Source of the DNA: Methylotenera oryzisoli
GTDB taxonomy: Bacteria; Pseudomonadota; Gammaproteobacteria; Burkholderiales; Methylophilaceae
DNA: 56,834 bases
Reading direction: 5' to 3'
NCBI GenBank assembly: GCA_945907735.1
Contig: CAMDTL010000011.1
Location: 1 to 56,834 of the forward strand
Below, one piece after another: positions 30,425 through 37,754 of this stretch. The notes beneath the pieces were generated by a model that was given only the letters and a program-made list of their open reading frames with translations, was not told the origin of the DNA and searched no databases. Made by a program: the position numbers and the translations under genes. Numbering within the stretch: position 1 is the first letter of the stretch; the number at the start of each line of letters is the position of its first letter.

Positions 30425-30793
30425 CTAATCAAAAATCACCAAGCCCCACACCAGCAAAAGCAACATCATGCTCACAAACACGGCCGCGCTGCCAATATCT
30501 TTGGCGCGGCCTGCGAGTTTGTGGTGGTCAATCGACGTGTGATCCACCGCCGCCTCCACAGCAGAGTTTAGTAACTCCACAATAAACACCAAGAACACCA
30601 CGCCTACTAGCAAAATGCGCTCGATATTAGTATGGCCTAAATATAACCCGAGCGGAACCAACACCGCCATTAACCACGTTTCTTGACGAATCGCTGCTTC
30701 GTGCTCATAGGCCAACTTCAAACCTGTAAGCGAGTACTCAAGCGCCTTGGCGATGCGCTCTAAACCATTTTTACTTTTGAATGGGCTTTCCAT
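30425..30793 (-). CDS. dgkA: Diacylglycerol kinase
   Basis: Small inner-membrane kinase recycling diacylglycerol to phosphatidic acid, 122 residues with three membrane helices (about 44-62, 63-83, 100-120). The family signature VELLNSAVEAAVD (71-83) followed by KDIGSAAVF is intact. It converges on the znuD-like receptor across the palindromic element. Confidence 0.95.
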   Translation of the reverse strand: MESPFKSKNGLERIAKALEYSLTGLKLAYEHEAAIRQETWLMAVLVPLGLYLGHTNIERILLVGVVFLVFIVELLNSAVEAAVDHTSIDHHKLAGRAKDIGSAAVFVSMMLLLLVWGLVIFD

Positions 30794-30873
30794 GTTAACC
30801 TTTTTAAACTAAATTATTACAGCAATTTTAACATGCGTTATCATACTGTCTTTAACATGAATGAGTAAGCAAC

Positions 30874-31140
30874 ATGGCACGCACCGTACACTGCATTAAA
30901 CTAGATAAAGATTTAGATGGCATGGATTTCCCGCCCTACCCAGGCGAACTTGGCAGAAAAATATACCTAAATGTCAGCAAAGAGGCATGGGCAGCCTGGC
31001 TAAAACAGCAAACCATGCTGGTGAACGAAAACCGCCTAAGCTTGGCCGACCCCGCCGCACGTAAGTACTTAAGTGAGCAAACTGAAAAGTATTTCTTTGG
31101 CGAAGGTGCCGACACTGCAACTGGCTATGTACCACAGTAA
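30874..31140 (+). CDS. yggX: Fe(2+)-trafficking / oxidative damage protection protein YggX
   Basis: Small cytosolic protein of 88 residues, the standard length. The N-terminal region ARTVHCIKL with the conserved cysteine, [10 protein letters not shown], and the central [15 protein letters not shown] are the family hallmarks. YggX protects iron-sulfur clusters from oxidants. In many species it follows mutY; here it stands alone beside an XRE-regulator remnant. Confidence 0.96.
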   Translation: MARTVHCIKLDKDLDGMDFPPYPGELGRKIYLNVSKEAWAAWLKQQTMLVNENRLSLADPAARKYLSEQTEKYFFGEGADTATGYVPQ

Positions 31141-31170
31141 AAATTGTCTAAATTAACAATCTGCTTTATC

Positions 31171-31321
31171 TCATAACAATGAGGCCTTAATACCAAGCGC
31201 ATTAGCAATTTAGCAGATTGATTAAGGCAATGTTATGCTCACCTCGTTCAATCCCGCCCATATAAGAGCGATCAATATTCGCTTTATCAGCTAGGGTTTC
31301 TTGCGATAAACCCTGGGCTCT
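31171..31321 (-). pseudogene. Remnant of an XRE-family helix-turn-helix regulator
   Basis: On the minus strand, 31321 down to about 31210 reads [20 protein letters not shown] followed by [10 protein letters not shown] and IALINLL, the helix-turn-helix of Cro/C1-type regulators. A frameshift after INLL moves the conserved tail ([12 protein letters not shown], stop at 31171) to another frame, and a TAA lies just before the first Arg. The start of the gene is missing. Confidence 0.8.
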
Positions 31322-31331
31322 TTATATTGCC

Positions 31332-31991
31332 TTATTTTTTGTACGTTTTTACACCATCTGCTGTTGCCAGTAGCAATACATTGGCTGGACGCGCAGCAAA
31401 TAAACCATTGGTTACCACGCCCACGATTTGGTTGATTTTCGCTTCCATCGCCACCGGATCCTCAATGTTCAGGTTATGCACATCTAAAATCACGTTACCG
31501 TTATCGGTGGTGAAATCACGCAATTTTGGTTGGCCGCCTAGTTTGACCAGCTCACGCGCCACATAGCTTTTTGCCATCGGCAGCACTTCTACTGGCAATG
31601 GAAATTTGCCCAACACAGGCACGTATTTGGTTTCATCACAAATACAAATAAAGGTTTTGGCCACCGCCGCCACAATTTTTTCACGCGTAAGTGCCCCGCC
31701 ACCACCTTTTAGCATATGCAAATGTTCGGTGATTTCATCCGCGCCATCGACGTAAATATCCATGCCATCAATGCTGTTTAAATCGAATACCTCAATGCCA
31801 TGACCGCGTAAACGTTGGGCTGTGGCTTCAGAACTAGCAACTGCGCCTTCAATTTTATGTTTTACTTTGGCCAATTCTTCAATAAAAAAATTGGCAGTTG
31901 AGCCTGTGCCCACGCCGATAATGCCTTCTTTTACATAAGCCACGGCAGCTTGGGCGACTTGTTGTTTAAGTTCGTCTTGCGTAAATGCCAT
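31332..31991 (-). CDS. rpiA: Ribose-5-phosphate isomerase A
   Basis: Interconverts ribose-5-phosphate and ribulose-5-phosphate in the pentose phosphate pathway, and in the ribulose monophosphate cycle of methylotrophs. The 219 residues carry [21 protein letters not shown] and [14 protein letters not shown], the substrate-binding and catalytic loops. An AAGGAT ribosome site precedes the ATG. It is divergent from ilvA across an 86-bp gap. Confidence 0.98.
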   Translation of the reverse strand: MAFTQDELKQQVAQAAVAYVKEGIIGVGTGSTANFFIEELAKVKHKIEGAVASSEATAQRLRGHGIEVFDLNSIDGMDIYVDGADEITEHLHMLKGGGGALTREKIVAAVAKTFICICDETKYVPVLGKFPLPVEVLPMAKSYVARELVKLGGQPKLRDFTTDNGNVILDVHNLNIEDPVAMEAKINQIVGVVTNGLFAARPANVLLLATADGVKTYKK

Positions 31992-32077
31992 TTCGTTAAT
32001 CCTTAATAAATTCTTTATAATACAAACAATACAACATCATAACATTGCATGAACATTTTAAAAAATAAGGCATTACC

Positions 32078-33583
32078 ATCAACTATCGTCAAAAAATAGA
32101 AAACTCGCGCGTCTACGACGTGGCAAAAATTACGCCGCTGGAATTTCAAACGAGCTTATCTGCACGTATCGATAACCGCGTATTACTTAAGCGCGAAGAT
32201 ATGCAGCCCGTGTTCTCTTTTAAGCTACGCGGCGCCTATAACAAAATGGCGAATTTAACGCCCGACCTGCTGAAGCACGGCGTGATTGCTGCTTCGGCAG
32301 GCAACCATGCACAAGGTGTGGCGCTGGCTTCGCAAAAGCTAAAATGCCGCGCCGTGATTGTGATGCCAACCACCACGCCGCAAATCAAAATAAACGCCGT
32401 GAAAGCACGTGGTGCCGAGGTGCTTTTATTTGGCGATAGTTATTCTGACGCTTATGTAAAAGCGCTGGAACTGGAAAAAACCGAGAAACTAACTTTTGTG
32501 CATCCTTATGACGACCTAGATGTAATCGCAGGCCAAGGTACCATTGCACTGGAAATTCTAAACGCGCACTCAGAACCCATCGAAGCGATTTTCTGCTGCG
32601 TGGGCGGTGGCGGTTTGATTGCTGGCATTGCGGCTTATGTAAAAGCGGTGCGACCTGAAATAAAAGTCATCGGCGTAGAAGCCAAAGACGCCGAAGCGAT
32701 GACGGAATCGCTAAAACAAGACAAACGCATCATATTAGACCAAGTAGGTTTGTTTGCGGATGGCGCAGCAGTAAAACAAGTGGGCGAGCATACTTTTAAA
32801 CTTTGCCAGCAATATGTGGATGAAATGATTGTAGTGGATAACGACGCGATTTGCGCGGCTATTAAAGACGTGTTTGAAGACACACGCAGCATCTTGGAAC
32901 CCGCTGGTGCGCTTTCTGTTGCTGGGCTGAAAGCTTATGCGGAACGTGAAGGCATGCACGGCAAAACCCTAGTCGCAATTGCTTCTGGCGCTAATATGAA
33001 TTTCGATAGGCTGCGCTTTGTGGCCGAGCGCGCAGAACTTGGCGAGCAGCGCGAGGCGATATTAGCGGTAACGATTCCCGAAAAAGCGGGTGCATTTAAG
33101 GCCTTCTGCCAATTACTGGGCAACCGCAATATTACCGAGTTTAACTATCGCTTTTCTGACCCAAAAGAAGCGCATATTTTTGTGGGTTTAGCGATTGCCA
33201 ACGCCACAGAAGTAGGAAAACTTATCCATGATTTAGCCGCGCAAGGCTTAAACGCTATTGATTTAACCGGCAACGAAATGGCCAAACTACATTTACGCCA
33301 TCTCGTTGGTGGGCACGCGCCGCAGGCCGAGCATGAAGTGGTATATCGCTTCGAATTTCCAGAAAAACCAGGCGCGCTGATGAGGTTTTTAGACAGCATG
33401 GGACACGATTGGAACATTTCGCTGTTCCATTATCGCAATCACGGCGCCGATTTTGGCCGCGTGCTAGTGGGCATGCAAGTGCCGCCGCATGAACAAACTA
33501 AGTTTTTAGCGTTCTTACAAAACTTGGGTTACCCTTATTGGGAAGAAACGCAAAACTCAGCTTACCAATTATTTTTAGGTTAA
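32078..33583 (+). CDS. ilvA: Threonine ammonia-lyase, biosynthetic; probable rare start codon
   Basis: PLP enzyme converting threonine to 2-oxobutanoate for isoleucine. The lysine of FSFKLRGAYNKM binds PLP, and GGGGLIAG holds its phosphate. Two C-terminal ACT-like domains (from about 335) give feedback control. The first usual start codon in frame is GTG at 32120, but the in-frame sequence upstream (YRQKIENSRVYD) matches the N-terminus of IlvA proteins, which normally have a YL.KIL.ARVYDVA start. The frame is bounded by TAA at 32066, leaving ATC at 32078 (7 nt after an AAGG site) or ATT at 32072. From ATC it has 501 residues. Confidence 0.85.
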   Translation: MNYRQKIENSRVYDVAKITPLEFQTSLSARIDNRVLLKREDMQPVFSFKLRGAYNKMANLTPDLLKHGVIAASAGNHAQGVALASQKLKCRAVIVMPTTTPQIKINAVKARGAEVLLFGDSYSDAYVKALELEKTEKLTFVHPYDDLDVIAGQGTIALEILNAHSEPIEAIFCCVGGGGLIAGIAAYVKAVRPEIKVIGVEAKDAEAMTESLKQDKRIILDQVGLFADGAAVKQVGEHTFKLCQQYVDEMIVVDNDAICAAIKDVFEDTRSILEPAGALSVAGLKAYAEREGMHGKTLVAIASGANMNFDRLRFVAERAELGEQREAILAVTIPEKAGAFKAFCQLLGNRNITEFNYRFSDPKEAHIFVGLAIANATEVGKLIHDLAAQGLNAIDLTGNEMAKLHLRHLVGGHAPQAEHEVVYRFEFPEKPGALMRFLDSMGHDWNISLFHYRNHGADFGRVLVGMQVPPHEQTKFLAFLQNLGYPYWEETQNSAYQLFLG

Positions 33584-33609
33584 TAAAGTATAACTTTTGG
33601 AGATTTTTA

Positions 33610-34722
33610 ATGAAATTTACAGCAACGTTGAATAAAACACGCATTAGCTTATTGGCGCTGACACTCACTGCAAGTTTAAGTGCTTGTAACAAAGAAAAAA
33701 CACCAGGTGCAGATACTCCAGAAGCTAGTGCTGGTACTGCTTCTGGCCTTGCTTATGTGACTAGTCAAGATGCTGGCGTGAGCGTGATAGACCTTGCGGC
33801 CATGCAGGTGGTAAAAACCATTGATGTAAAAGCCGCTGGCCCGCGCGGCTTGGGCATTACCGATGACGGCAAAAAACTCATCGTTGCCACACGCGAAAAC
33901 GGTAGCATTTCTGTGATTGATACCGCAACGAATGAAGTAAAACAAATCGAAATCGGCAAAAACCCAGAGTTTGTGCGCGTAAATGGCAATTTTGCCTACA
34001 TTTCATCTGAGCCAAGCGCCAAAGCTGGCCCACCACCAAAACCAGGTGAAGAAGAAAAAGACGATGACGATGAAGAGAACATTCCCGCCAAAATCGCTGT
34101 GGTGGATTTAATTAAAGCTGAAAAAGTACGCGAAATTACGGGCGGGCCGGAGACTGAAGGCATTGAATTCTCGGCCGATGGCAAAAACCTAGTGATTACC
34201 AACGAAGCCGACAACACCGTAACCGTGCACAATATTGAAGATGGTAGCTTGGTAAAAACTATCAGCACGCACGAGCTTGGCGATAGGCCGCGCGGCATTA
34301 AGGTTTCGCCCGACGGCAACACTTACCTCGCCACACTGGAATATGGCAATAAATTCATGGTGCTAGATAAAGATTTCAACGTGGTGCGCACCGTAGATAC
34401 TGGCGACACGCCTTATGGAATTGCGTTTGACAGCAAAGGCGAACGCATTTTTGTGGCGGCAAATAAGGCCAAAGTGTTGCAAGTATTTAATGCGAAAACC
34501 TACGAAAAAATTAAAGATATTCCCACAGCAAACCGTTGCTGGCACTTTAGTTTTACGCCAGATGAGAAGCAAATTTTGCTGGCCTGCGGTAAATCGGATG
34601 CGGTTTTAGTGATTGATGCGGCAAAATTGGAAGTGACCAAGCAAATTGAAGTGAAAAACTTGCCTTGGGGTTTGGTAACCTACCCGAAAGCCATGGGCAG
34701 CTTAGATACTAAATCGAAATGA
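33610..34722 (+). CDS. YVTN-type beta-propeller lipoprotein
   Basis: Secreted lipoprotein of 370 residues; the lipobox LSAC near residue 20-23 follows a hydrophobic signal, and the start at 33610 has a GGAG ribosome site. It consists of repeated blades of about 40-45 residues of the pattern VIDxAxxxVxxxIxVGxxPxGIxxxxDGxxxxVA (YVTN/PQQ-like propellers). An acidic insertion, GEEEKDDDDEEN, interrupts one blade near residue 142-156 after a Pro-rich linker. In methylotrophs such proteins occur near alcohol-oxidation systems, but no such genes are seen here. The function is unknown. Confidence 0.85.
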   Translation: MKFTATLNKTRISLLALTLTASLSACNKEKTPGADTPEASAGTASGLAYVTSQDAGVSVIDLAAMQVVKTIDVKAAGPRGLGITDDGKKLIVATRENGSISVIDTATNEVKQIEIGKNPEFVRVNGNFAYISSEPSAKAGPPPKPGEEEKDDDDEENIPAKIAVVDLIKAEKVREITGGPETEGIEFSADGKNLVITNEADNTVTVHNIEDGSLVKTISTHELGDRPRGIKVSPDGNTYLATLEYGNKFMVLDKDFNVVRTVDTGDTPYGIAFDSKGERIFVAANKAKVLQVFNAKTYEKIKDIPTANRCWHFSFTPDEKQILLACGKSDAVLVIDAAKLEVTKQIEVKNLPWGLVTYPKAMGSLDTKSK

Positions 34723-34803
34723 TTTAGGCTAAAATTATTTAAAATAGCTTGCCCCTCGACGAAATCATTCGAAGGCAGGCTCTGCGGCATATTCTTTACA
34801 TTA

Positions 34804-35259
34804 TTAAAGTAGTTTTAAAATAAACTCCCAATCTTTGGGGTCAACTGGGGTAATCGACAATCTGTTACCGCGTTGCAACGTACGCAAATTAGCCAGTTCT
34901 GGCGTTTCACGCATTTCTTTTAAGCTGAGCAAGCGTGTTTTACGCACCAGTTTTACATCCACATTCATCCAGCGTGGCGTTTCTGGCGTGGCTTTTTCGT
35001 CGTAATATTTATGACCTTTTACAAACTGAAAACGGTCTGGATACGCGCTGGAGATTACCTCTGCAATGCCCGCAATGCCTGGCGTTTCGCAGTTAGAGTG
35101 ATAAAAAAATACGCCGTCGCCAACGGTCATTTGATCGCGCATAAAGTTACGCGCAAGGTAATTGCGCACGCCGTACCAATCCACCGTTTGGTTCGGCATG
35201 GCGGCCAAATCGTCAATCGACACATCGCCAGGCTCAGACTTCATTAACCAATAACGCAT
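34804..35259 (-). CDS. EVE domain protein
   Basis: Protein of 151 residues belonging to the EVE (thymocyte nuclear protein 1-like) family within the PUA-like fold. The family features YWLMKSEPGD, VRNYLARNFMRDQM, GVFFYHSN and the final hydrophobic strand are visible. EVE domains bind modified bases in DNA or RNA; the physiological role in proteobacteria is unclear. In many of them the gene lies next to zapA or ssrS, as nearly here. Confidence 0.93.
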   Translation of the reverse strand: MRYWLMKSEPGDVSIDDLAAMPNQTVDWYGVRNYLARNFMRDQMTVGDGVFFYHSNCETPGIAGIAEVISSAYPDRFQFVKGHKYYDEKATPETPRWMNVDVKLVRKTRLLSLKEMRETPELANLRTLQRGNRLSITPVDPKDWEFILKLL

Positions 35260-35326
35260 TTTTCTCTTTCAAAGGCATAAGATTCTCGTATGATAACGTG
35301 AATGGATAATTTGAGGTTAAGTTGAA

Positions 35327-35686
35327 ATGGCGCGCAATGTACTTGGGACGGCGTTACAAGCTTGCAGTTTGGAGCCGATGACTGGCTTTACGCGCACTGG
35401 CAGCTGCGAAACGGGCGCAGAAGACGTAGGTAGCCATACGGTTTGCGTACAAGTGACAGACGAATTTTTAGCGTTTTCGGTGAATCGCGGCAACGATTTA
35501 AGTGCACCGCACCCAGAGTATGATTTTGGCGGATTAAATGCAGGAGATCGTTGGTGTTTATGCGCAGCACGTTGGTTAGAAACGAGTGAAGCGGGGTTTG
35601 CCCCACCTGTCATTTTAGAAGCTTGCTACGAAAAATGCTTAGAAATTGTGAGCTTGGCGGATTTGAAATATCACGAATTGCGTTAG
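35327..35686 (+). CDS. DUF2237 family protein
   Basis: Protein of 119 residues, full length for DUF2237. It has the family blocks GFTRTGSCETG, GNDLSAPHPEYDFGGL and a WCLCAARW segment with conserved cysteines. No function is established. It is divergent from the EVE-domain gene. Confidence 0.92.
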   Translation: MARNVLGTALQACSLEPMTGFTRTGSCETGAEDVGSHTVCVQVTDEFLAFSVNRGNDLSAPHPEYDFGGLNAGDRWCLCAARWLETSEAGFAPPVILEACYEKCLEIVSLADLKYHELR

Positions 35687-35837
35687 TTTGAATGGTTAGC
35701 TTTAAAAACGCTGCCCTGCGAACTTTTGCCCATGAGGCTCACAGGCATAGCCTAAAAACTGGATTCTTCGCTACGCTCAGAATAACGGTAGTGAAATGCA
35801 TGTTTAATCAGCACGACTTTAATAAGATGCGGTTTTG

Positions 35838-35921
35838 AATTTTAACGAAAAAGTTCAAGGCGTCTGAGCGTAGGCCGTACATTTAAGTACGGCCAGCGAA
35901 AAACAGAAATTTCGCGTTAAA
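35838..35921. repeat. Nested palindromic element near 6S RNA
   Basis: Outer arms TTTTAACGAAA and TTTCGCGTTAAAA enclose a perfect 8-bp hairpin GGCCGTAC / GTACGGCC (35873-35894, 6-nt loop). Between them lie CAAGGCGTCTGAGCG and CAGCGAAAAACAG. It stands between the DUF2237 gene and the 3' end of the 6S RNA, and could terminate transcription from either side. The region 35687-35837 holds only a short ATTCTTCGCTACGCTCAGAAT inverted pair and no gene. Confidence 0.65.
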
Positions 35922-35934
35922 AACAAAACCTATT

Positions 35935-36130
35935 TGCTGTGGTGTTGCCTGAGCCGCTATCCTGAACCAAAAAAGTTCAGGTGGTGACAACCTAAAGCGC
36001 GTTAGGTACACTCGCCAAGGGATTCTTAAAAGAACGCCCAATTTAGAGCACGCACACAGCAACCTGATGAGCTGAAACCTATAACAAAGACTAGTTCAAG
36101 GAATATAAAGCTCAAGCAACACCACAGAAA
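35935..36130 (-). ncRNA. ssrS: 6S RNA
   Basis: On the minus strand a transcript of about 190 nt begins CTGTGGTGTTGCTTGAGC and ends GCTCAGGCAACACCACAG, two ends that pair almost perfectly to give the long closing stem of 6S RNA. The 3' portion, CACCTGAAC...GGTTCAGG followed by GCGGCTC, parallels the E. coli 3' arm, and the middle is an extended open region. The location directly downstream of zapA, same strand, is the classical ssrS position. It mimics an open promoter and sequesters sigma-70 polymerase in stationary phase. Confidence 0.88.
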
Positions 36131-36190
36131 ACAAGTTGAATTTTAGAGTCCGCTTGTGACGAACTGATGAAGGGAATTAGTTACAACAGC

Positions 36191-36487
36191 CTATTTTTGC
36201 ACAGCGATTGCTTCATCAATTTGATTCTGCATAGCGTTAATCCTACGCTTATAATCACCGATGTCAATATCGCCAGTTTTAGTATTAAGTAATTCGTGAG
36301 ATAAATTGAGCGCCGTCATAATGGCAATACGCTCAACCCCCACCACTTTGCCAGAATCGCGAATCTCGTGCATTTTTGAATCAAGATAAGCTACAGCATC
36401 CATCAAGCCTTGACGCTCTGCATCGGTGCATGAAACCGTGAACTCACGACCCAAAATGGTAACATCCACAAACTTAGTAGCGCTCAT
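36191..36487 (-). CDS. zapA: Cell division protein ZapA
   Basis: FtsZ-associated protein that stabilises the Z-ring, 98 residues. The N-terminal VDVTILGREFTVSC and the central AERQGLMDAVAYLDSKM are typical; a coiled-coil helix follows. The ATG overlaps the stop of the preceding ZapB-like gene (TAATG), so the two are translationally coupled, and 6S RNA follows downstream. Confidence 0.95.
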   Translation of the reverse strand: MSATKFVDVTILGREFTVSCTDAERQGLMDAVAYLDSKMHEIRDSGKVVGVERIAIMTALNLSHELLNTKTGDIDIGDYKRRINAMQNQIDEAIAVQK

Positions 36488-36687
36488 TAAGATTCCAACC
36501 CCGTAGATTCTGCGCTTTCAGGAAGTGACTCGAGCAACCCTTCAAGCTTATTGCTGACTTGCAGCATATTGTCTTTTGTCCGTGTTATATCGCTGCGCAG
36601 ACGAACGTTTTCCTCGCGCAAGTGAGTACACAAAGAAATAAGCTTGGTAACTTTCTCTTCTAAACTTTTCAGGTCAGACTCCATCAT
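36487..36687 (-). CDS. ZapB-like short coiled-coil protein
   Basis: Small protein, about 66 residues from the ATG at 36687 (a second ATG is adjacent; 11 further upstream codons are open but unlike the family). Almost all of it is one heptad-rich coiled coil: DLKSLEEKVTKLI, then LREENVRLRSD. This matches the TIGR02449/ZapB-like proteins encoded just before zapA in many proteobacteria. It probably assists division with ZapA. Confidence 0.85.
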   Translation of the reverse strand: MMESDLKSLEEKVTKLISLCTHLREENVRLRSDITRTKDNMLQVSNKLEGLLESLPESAESTGLES

Positions 36688-36979
36688 CCCACTATAAATT
36701 AAAAAAACCATTGAAGTCAATAGCTAACGCGGGCCATTCAAAGTAATTTAACATGTTTTGCACGCTTGCTGCCTATAAAAATAAAGGCAATTAGGGCGTT
36801 TCATCACTATGGTCTCTTAGGAGCAACGCATAGTTATCACGGCTCAACACGGTTTTTAGTGGTTCTACCCACTGTTTGCATGGCAGGAAGTGTATGTTTT
36901 GTGGTTCGTTTAAGGTGCATAAGCCCGCGCGCGGCTACGTTAAATATAGCCTTTGTAGCAAACAAAAGAGTGTAGAAAA

Positions 36980-37057
36980 TTATTTATTTACTTCAGGATA
37001 GCCTTGACGTCTTACTCGTGCTTGCCAGCCATTACTACGTTTTCTAAAAGAAGCCAT
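36980..37057 (-). pseudogene. Integrase N-terminal remnant, copy 1
   Basis: Only 25 codons (MASFRKRSNGWQARVRRQGY then PEVNK) remain of a phage-type tyrosine integrase, ending in a TAA where copy 2 at 42.7 kb has TCA (Ser). The upstream 100 bp, up to the tRNA-His fragment, match copy 2 closely. The start of such integrases lies next to the att site, as here. It lies outside the islet boundary, so it likely belongs to an earlier element inserted at the same tRNA. Confidence 0.85.
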
Positions 37058-37156
37058 ACTTATCTCCAAAAAGGACAAAAGTAGGACAAGTCTAGGTAGA
37101 GTACAGGAAAGGCCGAAGGCCGTTGTATTCAACTTGTTGAATACATTGGGATTTAA

Positions 37157-37202
37157 TGGGGTGGCTGATGGGGCTCGAACCCACGACAACAGGAATCACA
37201 AT
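37157..37202 (-). repeat. Duplicated 3' half of tRNA-His (distal att site)
   Basis: These 46 bases are identical to the 3' half of the intact tRNA-His at 42856-42901, from CCA up to the anticodon loop; after 37202 the match stops abruptly. Together with flanking DNA the similar region runs 36970-37202 against 42670-42901 (about 230 bp). A truncated tRNA copy in direct orientation is the signature of an element integrated into a tRNA gene. Confidence 0.92.
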
Positions 37203-37662
37203 GCTTACATTACAAGGTAAAACCCTTATAAATCAAGGCTCCATAAAACTCTTAACATCTCATTTCCCATTCGATTTGGGACAAAATTGGGACAATTCCC
37301 AATCACTAAATTACAAGTTAATTGTATCGTTTTTTCTTAATAATCACTATTAATTTGAAGGGCGGTTAGGGGAAATCCATCAGCTTTGAAATATGTAGTT
37401 AGGAGCTTTTTTATTTCTATCTTCCAGACTACGTATAGACTACACAAGCACTATGGGGGGGGGTATCGAAGTCCATCCTATACAAATATTAATGTGCCCA
37501 CTTTCTTACAAAATAGCAAAAATTGAAACATACTCAGAAATTGCTAAGCTGCAGAAAGGAGTTATTAGTGAAAATGGTTATTAAACGCTAGACTGATTCA
37601 TGGTGATAATTTTGATAGGACTTTAGTTTGACCCCTTGTACAAATAAGTTCAATGAAAGAGC
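37203..37662. other. Non-coding left part of islet
   Basis: I see no supportable gene in these 460 bases. They contain two short direct copies of a GGGACAA motif (near 37280 and 37293) that also occurs beside the integrase remnants, and a run of nine G at 37455-37463. They look like decayed element DNA. Confidence 0.6.
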
Positions 37663-37713
37663 GCCAAAATACTAAAAGCCCCGCAAAGCTATGTAGCAAT
37701 GTGGGGCTTTTTT
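37663..37713 (+). terminator. Terminator-like repeat, copy A
   Basis: The stem AAAAGCCCC / GGGGCTTTT (37674-37682 and 37703-37711) with a small inner stem GCT/AGC ends in six T. The first 32 bases match 30 of 32 bases at 42360-42391, and a diverged copy lies at 39975-40004. It can end the minus-strand receptor transcript as well. Confidence 0.8.
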
Positions 37714-37754
37714 ATTTCACAAAATCATGCAGAACAATCTTGGTTAATTTTTCA

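Noticed and set aside
36766-36975. 69-codon ORF between zapB and the integrase remnant
   Set aside because: It has no ribosome site and no recognisable domain; it may be old element DNA but nothing supports a gene.
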